The translations under genes and the position numbers were made by a program. The notes beneath the pieces are model-generated. The model saw only the letters and a list, made by a program, of their open reading frames with translations. It did no database searches and had not been told where the DNA came from. A stretch of 64,000 nucleotides of DNA, from contig CAUJCT010000026.1 in assembly GCA_963169345.1 (NCBI GenBank), forward strand, positions 62,001 through 126,000, read 5' to 3'. This document shows, in pieces, positions 17,892 through 26,667 of this stretch (position 1 is the first letter of the stretch; each line of letters starts with the position of its first letter). Origin of the DNA: Bacteroidota bacterium (GTDB lineage: Bacteria; Bacteroidota; Bacteroidia; NS11-12g; UBA955).

Positions 17892-17899
17892 CAAACATA
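17892..17899 (-). promoter_or_regulatory. -7 promoter box TATGTTTG for hflX
   Basis: Perfect TAnnTTTG match on the minus strand, about 30 bases before the TTG start at 17862. No good -33 TTG at the standard distance. Confidence 0.5.
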
Positions 17900-17909
17900 G
17901 TAATTTGGC

Positions 17910-19397
17910 ATGTCAATTCTACTATATATGATGCATCGAAAGATGATATTTCTTAAGTGGCCTGTTTTGTTCATTTGTTTGATACTAATGAGCAAGAATT
18001 CTTTTGGTCAGCAGGTAGTATGGGCAAATAAAAATAATCTGGACAGAAGAACTGATTTCACTAAGGTTATTGGTCAAAATAAACATGGGATATACGTACT
18101 TAAACATAAAAACAGTACATTCAGAAGATACTTTATTCTTGAACATTTTGATAAAAAACTCAATCTCCTGAAAAGTAAATCTTTTAAAATGCCCGGAGGC
18201 GAACTCGAGAAAATCATTGTTACGGAAAACAATGTTATTTATTTTTCAAAAGTATTTGGCAAAGGCTTTAATTATAAACTCCAGATGCAATCCATAGATT
18301 CAGCTTTCAATGAATCTTATCCCACTGTCATAGCAAGTTCCGAAAATTTTGATAATGAAACTGTAGATTTTAAAATTGAATACAATACGAAAAAAACAAA
18401 ATTTCTGGTCTGGTATCTGATAGATGCTTCTGATTCCTCTGTTTTGAACTACCACCTTTGCAACCCTAAAGGTATTGAACGCTCTGGCTCCACCAGTTTG
18501 CGATTCAATCTCTCTGAACTTTTTATCGGAGATGATATGATAGATAATGATGGCAATTTGTTTATTTTATATACACGTTCCGAAAAATTCAGATCCAAAA
18601 ATTCTCAGGATTTCAGCCATTATTTCTTTGGTTACAATCTTTATACCGGACGTAAATTTAACTCCTTAATCAATAACTCTAAAACGTACATCAGCTCTTA
18701 TAAACTTAGTTACAATTACATCAATAACAGTGTGTTTGCATTTGGACTGTATGGCAACAATGAAGAAGAGGAAAACATTGGCTATTTTCAAATTCGAGCC
18801 AATATTTCAAATTCAGAAATTTCTGATGTTTCATTCAATGCTTTTGACAGAAAATTCATAGCTTCAATTATTGGTGTTAAAAACGAACAAAAAGGCGAAA
18901 ATATTAGTAAATTTAAAATCAGAAAACTCGTACCCAAAGCGGATGGTGGCACACTCTTCATTGCTGAAAGAACCTATGTAACAACTCAAAGTGAGATATT
19001 TTACGTGAATGGTATTCCACAGAGTACGTATGCCCGAATTTACAACAGTGATGAAGTCATTCTGCTTAATCTCGATTCGGCTGGTCAGATTATTTGGACG
19101 GATATTATTTTTAAAAACCAGTCTACAACCAATGATGGCGGTTACTATAACGGAATAGTGGTAATGGTTAATGAAGATAAAGTAAGTCTGCTTTATAATG
19201 ATAAATTAAATGCCAATGCGGATATAATTCAGATAACCTATGATGCTGATGGTCAGCATACCAAAAAAATACTGCTTAACAACGATCAATACTATGCACT
19301 AGTTATTCCTGGCGAAAGCAGCCAGGTTACGTCCAACAGCATTGTTATACCCATTAATCAAAATCGCGATTTCACTTACATCAAATTACTCTATTGA
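17910..19397 (+). CDS. Hypothetical exported protein (possible beta-propeller)
   Basis: Up to 495 residues. The signal peptide is clear (FLKWPVLFICLILMSKNSFGQ), but the true start could be 17910, 17928, 17931 or 17943; the last gives the tidiest signal peptide. The mature part is rich in beta strands with aromatic and Asn residues and repeated segments such as NLFILYTRSEKF and VILLNLDSAGQIIW, suggesting a propeller-like fold. No known domain and no T9SS sorting domain. It is translationally coupled (TTGA overlap) to the DUF6427-like membrane protein, so they may act together at the envelope. Confidence 0.75.
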   Translation: MSILLYMMHRKMIFLKWPVLFICLILMSKNSFGQQVVWANKNNLDRRTDFTKVIGQNKHGIYVLKHKNSTFRRYFILEHFDKKLNLLKSKSFKMPGGELEKIIVTENNVIYFSKVFGKGFNYKLQMQSIDSAFNESYPTVIASSENFDNETVDFKIEYNTKKTKFLVWYLIDASDSSVLNYHLCNPKGIERSGSTSLRFNLSELFIGDDMIDNDGNLFILYTRSEKFRSKNSQDFSHYFFGYNLYTGRKFNSLINNSKTYISSYKLSYNYINNSVFAFGLYGNNEEEENIGYFQIRANISNSEISDVSFNAFDRKFIASIIGVKNEQKGENISKFKIRKLVPKADGGTLFIAERTYVTTQSEIFYVNGIPQSTYARIYNSDEVILLNLDSAGQIIWTDIIFKNQSTTNDGGYYNGIVVMVNEDKVSLLYNDKLNANADIIQITYDADGQHTKKILLNNDQYYALVIPGESSQVTSNSIVIPINQNRDFTYIKLLY

Positions 19398-20362
19398 TAC
19401 GTCTATTTTCATATACCTTTAATCAAACTATCCTATTCCTGTTTGTTTTTGCAATTATTATCAGGACTTCAGGTTTGCTTGTGCCATACATTAATACGAC
19501 ACAAAATCTTAATATTAATTACCTTTCGGATTTTTTTGCATCAATCAATGCTTATCCTATTGTAGGATTTATAATCTCAACATTGTTTGTTTTTGTTACA
19601 GCTTTAATTTTTAATCATATTTGTATCAAGCATGAGTTAATTATATTTCCTTCGTATTTACCCGCCTATTTTTTCATACTGTTAAACTCGGTGTTTGTTG
19701 ACCAATTTTATGCCGGTCCGGTCATTTTTGTAAATTTCTTTCTGATTATTTCACTCGGTGCCATTCTGAATTTATTTCAATCTGAAAATCCAAGCATTTC
19801 AATTTTCGCAGCCTCAACTCTGGCTGGTTTAAGCACCTTATTGAATATAACCTATATCGCATTTTTTATAGTGGTGGTTATTGGAATTAATATTTTCAGA
19901 ACATTTAATTTTCGCGAAAATATTTCTGCATTAATAGGGTTTCTGATGCCTTTGTATGTCGGTACTATGGTCAATTATCTTATTAATGGAAATTTTCTGC
20001 CATACCACATTTTTTTTCCGGATTATGGCAACTTTAACAGCCAATACTGGGCTTTAAAATCTGCTCTGCCGAGTATAGGTTTAGTGGGACTATTAGCCTT
20101 TATCAGAATGTATAAGAATTTCTTCAGAAACTCAACAAAACAAAGACGCTCCATACAGTTTATGGCTATCCTGCTGATAACATCTATCATATTGATGATA
20201 ACAGGAAAACAGAATCCAAGACAGGAATTTGCATTTGTTACAATTCCTCTTGCATTTTCATTTACTTTCTACTTCTCCAACAGCAAAATCAATGTGTTGA
20301 AAGAAATTGTTAATGTGCTCTTAATTATCTCAATACTTTTCTTCAGAGCGATGACTTTTTAA
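19394..20362 (+). CDS. DUF6427-like multi-pass membrane protein
   Basis: 322 residues with about nine hydrophobic segments. The start is TTG at 19394, which overlaps the previous TGA stop (TTGA). The pattern (FNQTILFLFVFAIIIR at the N-terminus, PSYLPAYFFILLNS, TLAGLSTLLNITYIAFF) resembles the DUF6427 family of Bacteroidota inner-membrane proteins, sometimes misnamed as beta-carotene monooxygenase. Function unknown. The 3' end overlaps the convergent glutathione peroxidase-like gene by 4 bases. Confidence 0.75.
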   Translation: MIRLFSYTFNQTILFLFVFAIIIRTSGLLVPYINTTQNLNINYLSDFFASINAYPIVGFIISTLFVFVTALIFNHICIKHELIIFPSYLPAYFFILLNSVFVDQFYAGPVIFVNFFLIISLGAILNLFQSENPSISIFAASTLAGLSTLLNITYIAFFIVVVIGINIFRTFNFRENISALIGFLMPLYVGTMVNYLINGNFLPYHIFFPDYGNFNSQYWALKSALPSIGLVGLLAFIRMYKNFFRNSTKQRRSIQFMAILLITSIILMITGKQNPRQEFAFVTIPLAFSFTFYFSNSKINVLKEIVNVLLIISILFFRAMTF

Positions 20363-20943
20363 GACTTCTTAAAAACATTCAAAAAGTCTGCATCTCCCGG
20401 TTTAGTGCTTGAACCAAAATAATAAAGCAATTGGCCTTCAGGACTTATAACAAACTTGTTAAAATTCCATTTTACTTCAAAATCACCTGCACCATTGTTG
20501 GATTTCTTGGTTAACCATTGGTAAAGCGGGTGTTGTTTGTCGCCTTTTACATCAATCTTCTCTGTTAATGTAAATGTAACACCATAATTTTTCTGACAGA
20601 AAGCGCCTATCTGATCAGGTGTTCCCGGTTCTTGCTCACCGAACTGGTTACATGGACAACCAATTACAACGACACCGCTGTCTTTAAATTTGGTATGGAA
20701 CTCTTGTAAATCCTTGTATTGAGGCGTGTAACCACACTCACTTGCCGTATTAACTACAACTATATATTTACCTTTAAACTTTGAAAATTGAATGGTGTCC
20801 TTGCCATTTAAACTTAAAATTTGAATGTCATAAATGGAGCTGTTCGTTTTTTGAACCGTTGAAGGATCGACCTTTTTTGATTTGCCTACAAAACAAGAAG
20901 TTAAAATTGATAGTATACCCATGCTGATAAATAAACTTTTCAT
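20359..20943 (-). CDS. Glutathione peroxidase-like thiol peroxidase, lipoprotein
   Basis: 194 residues from the ATG at 20943; a second ATG at 20949 adds two residues. A lipobox (LTSC, lipidated Cys near residue 17) precedes the peroxidase domain. The catalytic tetrad region is intact: peroxidatic Cys in NTASECGYT, Gln in GCPCNQFGEQEPG, and Trp/Asn in VKWNFNKF. The Cys is not selenocysteine. It reduces hydroperoxides, probably with thioredoxin-like donors, and is membrane-anchored at the periplasmic side. The -7 box ends 4 bases before the upstream ATG, which favours the ATG at 20943. Confidence 0.9.
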   Translation of the reverse strand: MKSLFISMGILSILTSCFVGKSKKVDPSTVQKTNSSIYDIQILSLNGKDTIQFSKFKGKYIVVVNTASECGYTPQYKDLQEFHTKFKDSGVVVIGCPCNQFGEQEPGTPDQIGAFCQKNYGVTFTLTEKIDVKGDKQHPLYQWLTKKSNNGAGDFEVKWNFNKFVISPEGQLLYYFGSSTKPGDADFLNVFKKS

Positions 20944-20953
20944 AATCATAGAA

Positions 20954-20961
20954 CAAAATTA
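20954..20961 (-). promoter_or_regulatory. -7 promoter box TAATTTTG for the glutathione peroxidase-like gene
   Basis: Perfect match on the minus strand. It lies 4 bases before the ATG at 20949 and 10 before the ATG at 20943, implying a leader of only a few bases. Confidence 0.6.
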
Positions 20962-20975
20962 ACCTTATTCTGTTT

Positions 20976-20982
20976 TAATTTG
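20976..20982 (+). promoter_or_regulatory. Imperfect -7 box TAATTTG for the DUF2452 gene
   Basis: One base shorter than TAnnTTTG. If used, transcription begins at about 20988, after the TTG at 20986, favouring the GTG at 20992 as start. Confidence 0.35.
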
Positions 20983-20985
20983 TAA

Positions 20986-21426
20986 TTGATTGTGGATAAC
21001 GATATTGAAATAGACCCTTTGAAAAAAGATGCTCTCTATCAGGGACCGGATAAGTTTTCTCCTATCCCCTTATCTATTTCATCTCCTAAAATCAATCCTG
21101 TTGACAAGCGCCTTGTGAAAGCCAATGCATTTGAAACCATGCAACACCAGGCCAATCAACAAATTCTAATGCTAAAAAAACAGGCAGACTTATTACTTGA
21201 ACAAGCTCGTCAGATTGAAGAAAGACTTATTATTTCCCAAAGAATTTATGAGGCCGACCTCAATTTTGAACCAGTCATTGGCACAGTCTACCACGTTTAT
21301 GAAAAAAAGGATAAAACGATTCTATCACTGGTTGCTCCGATGGAATGGGGCTCTAAACTACCCTTCGACAGGCATGTTTGTTCAGCCAGATTATTAGCTG
21401 ACAAAAGCTGGGAATTGTTGAAATAA
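20986..21426 (+). CDS. DUF2452 domain protein
   Basis: 146 residues from TTG at 20986, or 144 from GTG at 20992; there is no ATG near the N-terminus. The sequence has the DUF2452 layout: an N-terminal PDKFSPIPLS segment, a long helix (QHQANQQILMLKKQADLLLEQARQIEERL) and a C-terminal beta part (GTVYHVYEKKDKTILSLVAPMEW). Cytosolic and of unknown function. It is divergent from the glutathione peroxidase-like gene. Confidence 0.8.
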   Translation: MIVDNDIEIDPLKKDALYQGPDKFSPIPLSISSPKINPVDKRLVKANAFETMQHQANQQILMLKKQADLLLEQARQIEERLIISQRIYEADLNFEPVIGTVYHVYEKKDKTILSLVAPMEWGSKLPFDRHVCSARLLADKSWELLK

Positions 21427-21453
21427 AAAATCAGACCAATCATCCTCAACCCC

Positions 21454-21461
21454 TAATTTTG
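21454..21461 (+). promoter_or_regulatory. -7 promoter box TAATTTTG for the flippase gene
   Basis: Perfect match. It overlaps the possible TTG start at 21459, so the start must lie downstream; GTG at 21468 would be exactly at the predicted transcription start. Confidence 0.55.
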
Positions 21462-21467
21462 CCTCTG

Positions 21468-22913
21468 GTGGGTATTCTTAAAAAATTGGCATCTCAGACC
21501 CTCGTTTATGGTCTTAGCTCTATGTTGGGCAGGTTTATTAATTTCCTGCTCGTTATCCCTCATACTGAATATCTGAAATCAGTTGGTGCCTACGGAGACG
21601 TAACAACAATTTTTGCTTTTATGTCCTTCTTCAATATTCTGTTATCCTACGGTATGGATACAGCTTATTTTAATTTTATCAGAAAAGGATATCCCGAAAA
21701 TAAGGTTTATGCTATAGCTCAAAAAAGTCTGTTTATTTCAACCTTTACATTTGTTGTTTTATCTTTAATACTGGCACCTCAGGGAGCGGCTTTTTTGGGT
21801 TATCCTGACAATACTGAATATGTTTATGTTTGCCTGATTTTCCTTTCGTTTGACGCCCTCTCTATTTTGCCTTTCGCAAGAATTCGTCATCAGGAAAAAC
21901 CCTTGAAATTTGCCACTGTTAAATTGATCAATATCTTTGTCAATGTTAGCTTAAACATCTTATTGTTGGCACATACCCCCGAATTTTTAAGTGGGTTTAG
22001 TCAGGTTTCTCTGATTTTCATGGCCAATGCAGCTGCCAGCACCATATCATTTCTAATTTTAACGCCTATGGCATTTGATGTCAGTTACGCTTTTGATAAA
22101 GAGGTTTTTAAAGAAATGATTAAGTATGCATGGCCTTTAATCTTTGTAGGTTTTGCAGGAATGGTGAATGAAACATTGGATAGAACCTTACTGAAACGAT
22201 TGCTTCCTGATGCTGAAGGCTCTTATCAAAACGGAATCTATGGGGCATTTTACAAGCTAACAATGGTAATGACCATGTTTGTGCAAGCATACAGATTTGC
22301 TGCTGAACCATTGTTCTTTAAACAGAAAGACGGCGAAGAGTCCAGTAAAATGTATGCTGATGTTATGTACTGGTTTGTTGCAGTCTGCAGCTTCATTTTT
22401 TTAAGTTGTATGTACTTCATTGAACCTCTAGCTCATTTATTCATTAAAAATCAAGACTTTTTTAAAGATGCGAGAGGTATGTTCGTTGTTCCAATTCTCC
22501 TTTTGGCAAACATGTTTCTGGGGATTTATTACAATCTGAGCATCTGGTACAGGTTCACAAACAATACAAAAATAGGCGCCGCTATTGCAGTATCAGGGGC
22601 TATTCTAACCATTGTTCTCAATATCTGGTTTATTCCATTGTATGGATTTATTGCCTGTGCCTGGATTACCCTGGGTATATACAGCAGCATGTGTATAGCT
22701 TCCTATTTAATTGGAAAACACTATTTTCCTGTCCCATACCATATCCAAAAATATTTAATCCTCATTGTTTTTTCCATAGGTCTTTGGCTATTTCAAGACA
22801 TGGTTATATGTCATATTCATGTCAAATGGATTGGATTTCTAATAAACTTTGCTTTATTATCGTTGATGTTGTTGATAATTTGGTTGTTACAACCAAAGCT
22901 AAAAAATGCTTAA
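21468..22913 (+). CDS. Polysaccharide flippase (MOP superfamily, Wzx/RfbX-like)
   Basis: 481 residues from GTG at 21468 (a TTG at 21459 would give 484). About 12-14 membrane helices. The N-terminus GILKKLASQTLVYGLSSMLGRFINFLL is typical of oligosaccharide flippases in Bacteroidota. It moves lipid-linked oligosaccharide or another polyprenyl-linked precursor across the inner membrane. The -7 box of the next operon covers its stop codon, so dut can be expressed separately. Confidence 0.85.
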   Translation: MGILKKLASQTLVYGLSSMLGRFINFLLVIPHTEYLKSVGAYGDVTTIFAFMSFFNILLSYGMDTAYFNFIRKGYPENKVYAIAQKSLFISTFTFVVLSLILAPQGAAFLGYPDNTEYVYVCLIFLSFDALSILPFARIRHQEKPLKFATVKLINIFVNVSLNILLLAHTPEFLSGFSQVSLIFMANAAASTISFLILTPMAFDVSYAFDKEVFKEMIKYAWPLIFVGFAGMVNETLDRTLLKRLLPDAEGSYQNGIYGAFYKLTMVMTMFVQAYRFAAEPLFFKQKDGEESSKMYADVMYWFVAVCSFIFLSCMYFIEPLAHLFIKNQDFFKDARGMFVVPILLLANMFLGIYYNLSIWYRFTNNTKIGAAIAVSGAILTIVLNIWFIPLYGFIACAWITLGIYSSMCIASYLIGKHYFPVPYHIQKYLILIVFSIGLWLFQDMVICHIHVKWIGFLINFALLSLMLLIIWLLQPKLKNA

Positions 22914-22918
22914 ATTTG
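22911..22918 (+). promoter_or_regulatory. -7 promoter box TAAATTTG for the dut operon
   Basis: Perfect match whose first three bases are the flippase stop codon TAA. It ends 14 bases before the TTG start of dut. Confidence 0.5.
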
Positions 22919-22932
22919 CCCTTTAATTACAA

Positions 22933-23367
22933 TTGAAAGTAAGAATAAAAAACATAGGTAAATTTCCACTTCCGGCATACCAAACTATATGGTCGGCAGG
23001 GGCAGACTTACATGCTAATATTGATACCCCGATTGAATTAAAACCATTTCAAAGAGTGCTTGTGCCAACCGGATTATTCATTGAATTACCGGAAGGTTAC
23101 GAGGCGCAAGTGAGACCAAGAAGTGGACTGGCATTGAAAAATGGTGTTACAGTGCTCAACTCCCCGGGCACTATTGATGCAGACTATAGAGGCGAAATTA
23201 AAGTTTTGCTCATCAATCTGAGTGAGGTAATTTTCACCCTAAAACCAGGTGACAGAATTGCTCAGATGGTGATAGCAGAATGCAGACAAGCCGAGTGGTT
23301 GCCAGTTGAAATATTAAATGAAACCGAAAGGGGAGAAGGAGGATACGGTCATACCGGAACCCGATGA
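22933..23367 (+). CDS. dut: dUTP diphosphatase (dUTPase)
   Basis: 144 residues, starting at TTG 22933. All trimeric dUTPase motifs are present: AGADLHAN (1), [12 protein letters not shown] (2), [13 protein letters not shown] (3), GDRIAQMVI (4) and the C-terminal [10 protein letters not shown] (5). It hydrolyses dUTP to dUMP, feeding thymidylate synthesis and keeping uracil out of DNA. It is the first gene of a seven-gene operon and lies 21 bases before the nucleotidyltransferase. Confidence 0.95.
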   Translation: MKVRIKNIGKFPLPAYQTIWSAGADLHANIDTPIELKPFQRVLVPTGLFIELPEGYEAQVRPRSGLALKNGVTVLNSPGTIDADYRGEIKVLLINLSEVIFTLKPGDRIAQMVIAECRQAEWLPVEILNETERGEGGYGHTGTR

Positions 23368-23388
23368 ATTGAATTTTTTTTGAGCTGA

Positions 23389-24390
23389 ATGAATATCATT
23401 ATACCGATGGCAGGTATGGGCAAAAGAATGAGACCCCATACGCTAACTGTACCAAAACCCTTATTGCCAATTGCTGGCAAACCAATTGTTCAAAGACTAG
23501 TCGAAGATATTGCGGCAGTTTGTAAAGACCGTATAAATGAAGTGGCTTTCGTTATAGGTGATTTTGGCCATGATGTCGAAATGCAATTGCTTCAAATTGC
23601 TGAAAGCATTGGTGCCGAAGGAAGAATTTATTATCAGGATCAGGCACTTGGTACCGCTCACGCCGTTATGTGCGCTACCCCTTCACTTTATGATGAAGTT
23701 ATTGTTGCTTTTGCAGATACGCTATTCAAAGCGGAATTTGATTTGGATAAATCTGCTGACGGTACAATTTGGGTGCATAAAGTCGACAATCCAAGCCAGT
23801 TTGGAGTTGTTAAACTCAATGAAAACAATGAAATCAGTGATTTTGTTGAGAAACCAACTGAATTCGTATCTGACCTTGCAATTATTGGTATCTACTACTT
23901 TAAAGATGGCGAAAACCTGCTTAAAGAAATTATGTATCTTGTCGATAATGACATAAAAGATAAAGGTGAATATCAGCTGACCAATGCCCTTGAAAATATG
24001 AAAAACAAAGGATTGGTATTTAAACCAGGTGAAGTTGAAGAATGGCTCGATTGTGGCAATAAAGATGCTACTGTGTTTACCAACCAAAGAATTCTTGAAA
24101 TTAAGAAGGCTGAGTTTGAAGTGCCTGTCGAAAGATTCAATCATGGTACTAAAATCATTGAGCCGTGTTTTATAGATAATGATGTTGTAATCGAAAACTC
24201 AACAATCGGACCTTATGTTAGTATCGGTAAAGGTACTATCGTCAAAAATTGTACTATATCTAACAGCATCGTTCAAAAAAATTGTCAAATTGAATCTGCT
24301 AATTTTACCAATAGCATGATTGGTAACCATGTTACTATTAATGGACAATGCCACGAATTTAGTATAGGTGATTACAGCACTTTAAATTGA
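23389..24390 (+). CDS. Sugar-phosphate nucleotidyltransferase with left-handed beta-helix C-terminus
   Basis: 333 residues. The nucleotidyltransferase domain (residues 1-235) has the signature IIPMAGMGKRMRPHTLTVPKPLLPI and the QALGTAHAV motif. The C-terminal 90 residues form hexapeptide repeats (FIDNDVVIENSTIGPYVSIGKGT). This fits glucose-1-phosphate thymidylyl- or uridylyltransferase-like enzymes; the substrate cannot be fixed. The next gene starts on its stop (TTGA overlap). Confidence 0.85.
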   Translation: MNIIIPMAGMGKRMRPHTLTVPKPLLPIAGKPIVQRLVEDIAAVCKDRINEVAFVIGDFGHDVEMQLLQIAESIGAEGRIYYQDQALGTAHAVMCATPSLYDEVIVAFADTLFKAEFDLDKSADGTIWVHKVDNPSQFGVVKLNENNEISDFVEKPTEFVSDLAIIGIYYFKDGENLLKEIMYLVDNDIKDKGEYQLTNALENMKNKGLVFKPGEVEEWLDCGNKDATVFTNQRILEIKKAEFEVPVERFNHGTKIIEPCFIDNDVVIENSTIGPYVSIGKGTIVKNCTISNSIVQKNCQIESANFTNSMIGNHVTINGQCHEFSIGDYSTLN

Positions 24391-25913
24391 CCCCTTTGAA
24401 AAAGTTCCTCCATATCTCCCTTATTATGCTGATGTTTGGAGGTGCTTTGACTCTTGATTCCTGTAAACCAAGAAAAAAAATTCAAAACAACCATCAGGAA
24501 GCTGATGCTGTTGCTGACTTTGAAGCGTATTTTATTGATGCTGTTACACATTTTAATACTACCAATTATGCAATGGCACTCAAACTGTTCAACAAATGTG
24601 TCTCGCTTAATCCAAACGAAGCCGCTCCCTATTACTATATAAGTCGAATCAAATTTGAAGAAAAAAGCCCTTTTGAAGAAGGTCTTCAATTTGCCATGAA
24701 AGCATACAATCTGGCTCCGAACAATAAAGTATACGCTCAATGGTATGCTTCAAAACTTAAATTATCCGGTAATGTTGAAGCTGCTGTTAAAGTTCTGGAA
24801 TCATGTCTTCAATCTAACCCTAAAGACGAACAAATTGTAAATGACCTGGATAACCTGTACGCCAAATTAGGTGATACCGGCAAACGCATACAACTTTGGT
24901 CCAATCTCATCCAATCAAAAGGATTTTCTTTAAAATATGCTGTCAGACTCATTGAGCTTTATAAAGCTAAAAATGATTTTGCATCAGCTCATTTAGTTTA
25001 TGAGCAGATTCAAAAGGCAGCTCCAAACAAATATCAATATTGGGTGGAAGATGGCAACTTGTATCTATCTGAAAATAAATTAAACCAGGCGTTTGAAAAA
25101 TATGAACAAGCTTTGAAGCTGAATCCAAATAATTGGGAAATCAACCGAAAGTTATTTGACAGGTATTATAAATTGAATGATTCCGCCAATGCACTCAAAT
25201 ATTTACGTCAGGGTATGAATGACCCCATGACCTCATTTGAAAATAAAGCATTGCTGATTTCAGAAATAAAGTCAAAATCCAATAGTGATTCAAGCATGAA
25301 GCCTTATTTGATGGTTATTGGCGAAGCTTTGAAAAATATTTACACGAACTCGGCTGACGCATTTAAAACCAGTGGCTTTTGTTTTGAATATTTAGGTGAT
25401 TATAAAACTGCTTTGAATTGCTATTCCAGTGCTGTTCAAATACAACCTACTTTTATTGCTTACGATGGCTTAATCAGGACAAGTGAAAAGCTATTTGGAC
25501 CGAAAGCTGCCCTTTCTTATGTTGATTCAGCTCTGGAATATTATCCAAATAGTCCTGAATTATATATAACAGGTGCAGAAATTGCATTAAGAGCCAATAA
25601 TTTCAAAAAAGCGCTTGAATATGCCGAAAATGGACAAAGTTTTACCACATTAAGCGACCTTAAATCTCAGCTTGTAGCTTTGCAAATGAAAGCTTTGATT
25701 GGATTAGGTCAACCAGATAAGGCTTTGAAGCTTGGTGAAGAATCACTAACAATAATTGGTGAGCAACCTGTGTTATTAGAATGTATAGGTGATGTTTTCA
25801 GTCTTTTGAATAAAAAGAACGAAGCATTGAATTATTGGAAAAAAGCACTTGAAAAAGGAGGCAATTCCTCAATTTTACAAAAGAAAATAAGTGAAGGTAC
25901 AGTTAATAAATAA
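24387..25913 (+). CDS. TPR-repeat lipoprotein
   Basis: 508 residues from TTG at 24387. A signal with lipobox LDSC (Cys near residue 27) is followed by at least seven TPR-like repeats (for example ALKLFNKCVSLNPNEAAPYY, AFEKYEQALKLNPNNWEINR, ALNCYSSAVQIQPTFIAYD). It probably sits at the outer or inner membrane as a scaffold. In this phylum such a gene is commonly found with dut, a DUF4292 lipoprotein and an EnvC-like protein, as here, hinting at a role in peptidoglycan or division-site assembly. It overlaps DUF4292 by 23 bases. Confidence 0.85.
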   Translation: MTPLKKFLHISLIMLMFGGALTLDSCKPRKKIQNNHQEADAVADFEAYFIDAVTHFNTTNYAMALKLFNKCVSLNPNEAAPYYYISRIKFEEKSPFEEGLQFAMKAYNLAPNNKVYAQWYASKLKLSGNVEAAVKVLESCLQSNPKDEQIVNDLDNLYAKLGDTGKRIQLWSNLIQSKGFSLKYAVRLIELYKAKNDFASAHLVYEQIQKAAPNKYQYWVEDGNLYLSENKLNQAFEKYEQALKLNPNNWEINRKLFDRYYKLNDSANALKYLRQGMNDPMTSFENKALLISEIKSKSNSDSSMKPYLMVIGEALKNIYTNSADAFKTSGFCFEYLGDYKTALNCYSSAVQIQPTFIAYDGLIRTSEKLFGPKAALSYVDSALEYYPNSPELYITGAEIALRANNFKKALEYAENGQSFTTLSDLKSQLVALQMKALIGLGQPDKALKLGEESLTIIGEQPVLLECIGDVFSLLNKKNEALNYWKKALEKGGNSSILQKKISEGTVNK

Positions 25914-26667
25914 ATCGATTTTGATTGCTATAGGGCTCTTGACGTTTGCTGCCTGTAAACCTAAAAAGCAAATTATTGCTCCTCCTGTTGTAAAGACTAC
26001 TCAATTAGATTCTGGAGTAAATCTGACTGCCGAAACATTCATTGGACCAACCTTAAAAGACTGGACTTACTTTTCAGCAAAAATCAATATCAAGTTTACC
26101 CAAAATGGCTCTACTACACCAGTTGAAGCGCATTTAAGAATGTATAAAGACTCTTTAATCTGGATTTCGGCAGGATATGGATTATACCGAATCCTTATTA
26201 ATAATGATTCAATGGTTATAATGGATAAGATTAATACGTCTTACACTGTATACGACAAAGCATCTTTAGCCGAATTAATGGACGCTCCGTTAACAGTATC
26301 GCAAATTCAGAATATCCTGCTTGGTCAGCCTGCATTTGCACTTAAATTCTATCAAATTACATTTGCTAAAGACAGTAGTTTTCAAATTGATTACATTCAG
26401 GAAAAATTTGTAACATCTCATGCTTTTAATAAACAAGTGATGACAATTGACAGCACTAGAATAGACGACAACCTGACTACCAATTACGCTAATGCAATTT
26501 ATAGTTCATACAGTGTTATTGATTCACATAATTTGCCTTATACCGTCAAGTTATTTGCTACCTCTAAAAATCCAATCTCCATGGAAATAGAATATTCTGA
26601 ACCTGACTTCACTACAGCATTGACATTTCCATTTACAATACCCGCATCTTATGACAAGAAGAAATAG
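25891..26667 (+). CDS. DUF4292 family lipoprotein (LolB/LolA-like fold suspected)
   Basis: 258 residues from GTG at 25891. Lipobox LTFAAC (lipidated Cys near residue 22). The mature part, with alternating beta strands (WTYFSAKINIKFTQNGSTTPVEAHLRMYKDSLIWIS, NNDSMVIMDKINTSYTVYD), matches DUF4292, which resembles the LolA/LolB lipoprotein carrier fold. The role may be in lipoprotein or hydrophobic ligand handling. Its 3' end overlaps the EnvC-like gene by 17 bases. Confidence 0.85.
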   Translation: MKVQLINKSILIAIGLLTFAACKPKKQIIAPPVVKTTQLDSGVNLTAETFIGPTLKDWTYFSAKINIKFTQNGSTTPVEAHLRMYKDSLIWISAGYGLYRILINNDSMVIMDKINTSYTVYDKASLAELMDAPLTVSQIQNILLGQPAFALKFYQITFAKDSSFQIDYIQEKFVTSHAFNKQVMTIDSTRIDDNLTTNYANAIYSSYSVIDSHNLPYTVKLFATSKNPISMEIEYSEPDFTTALTFPFTIPASYDKKK

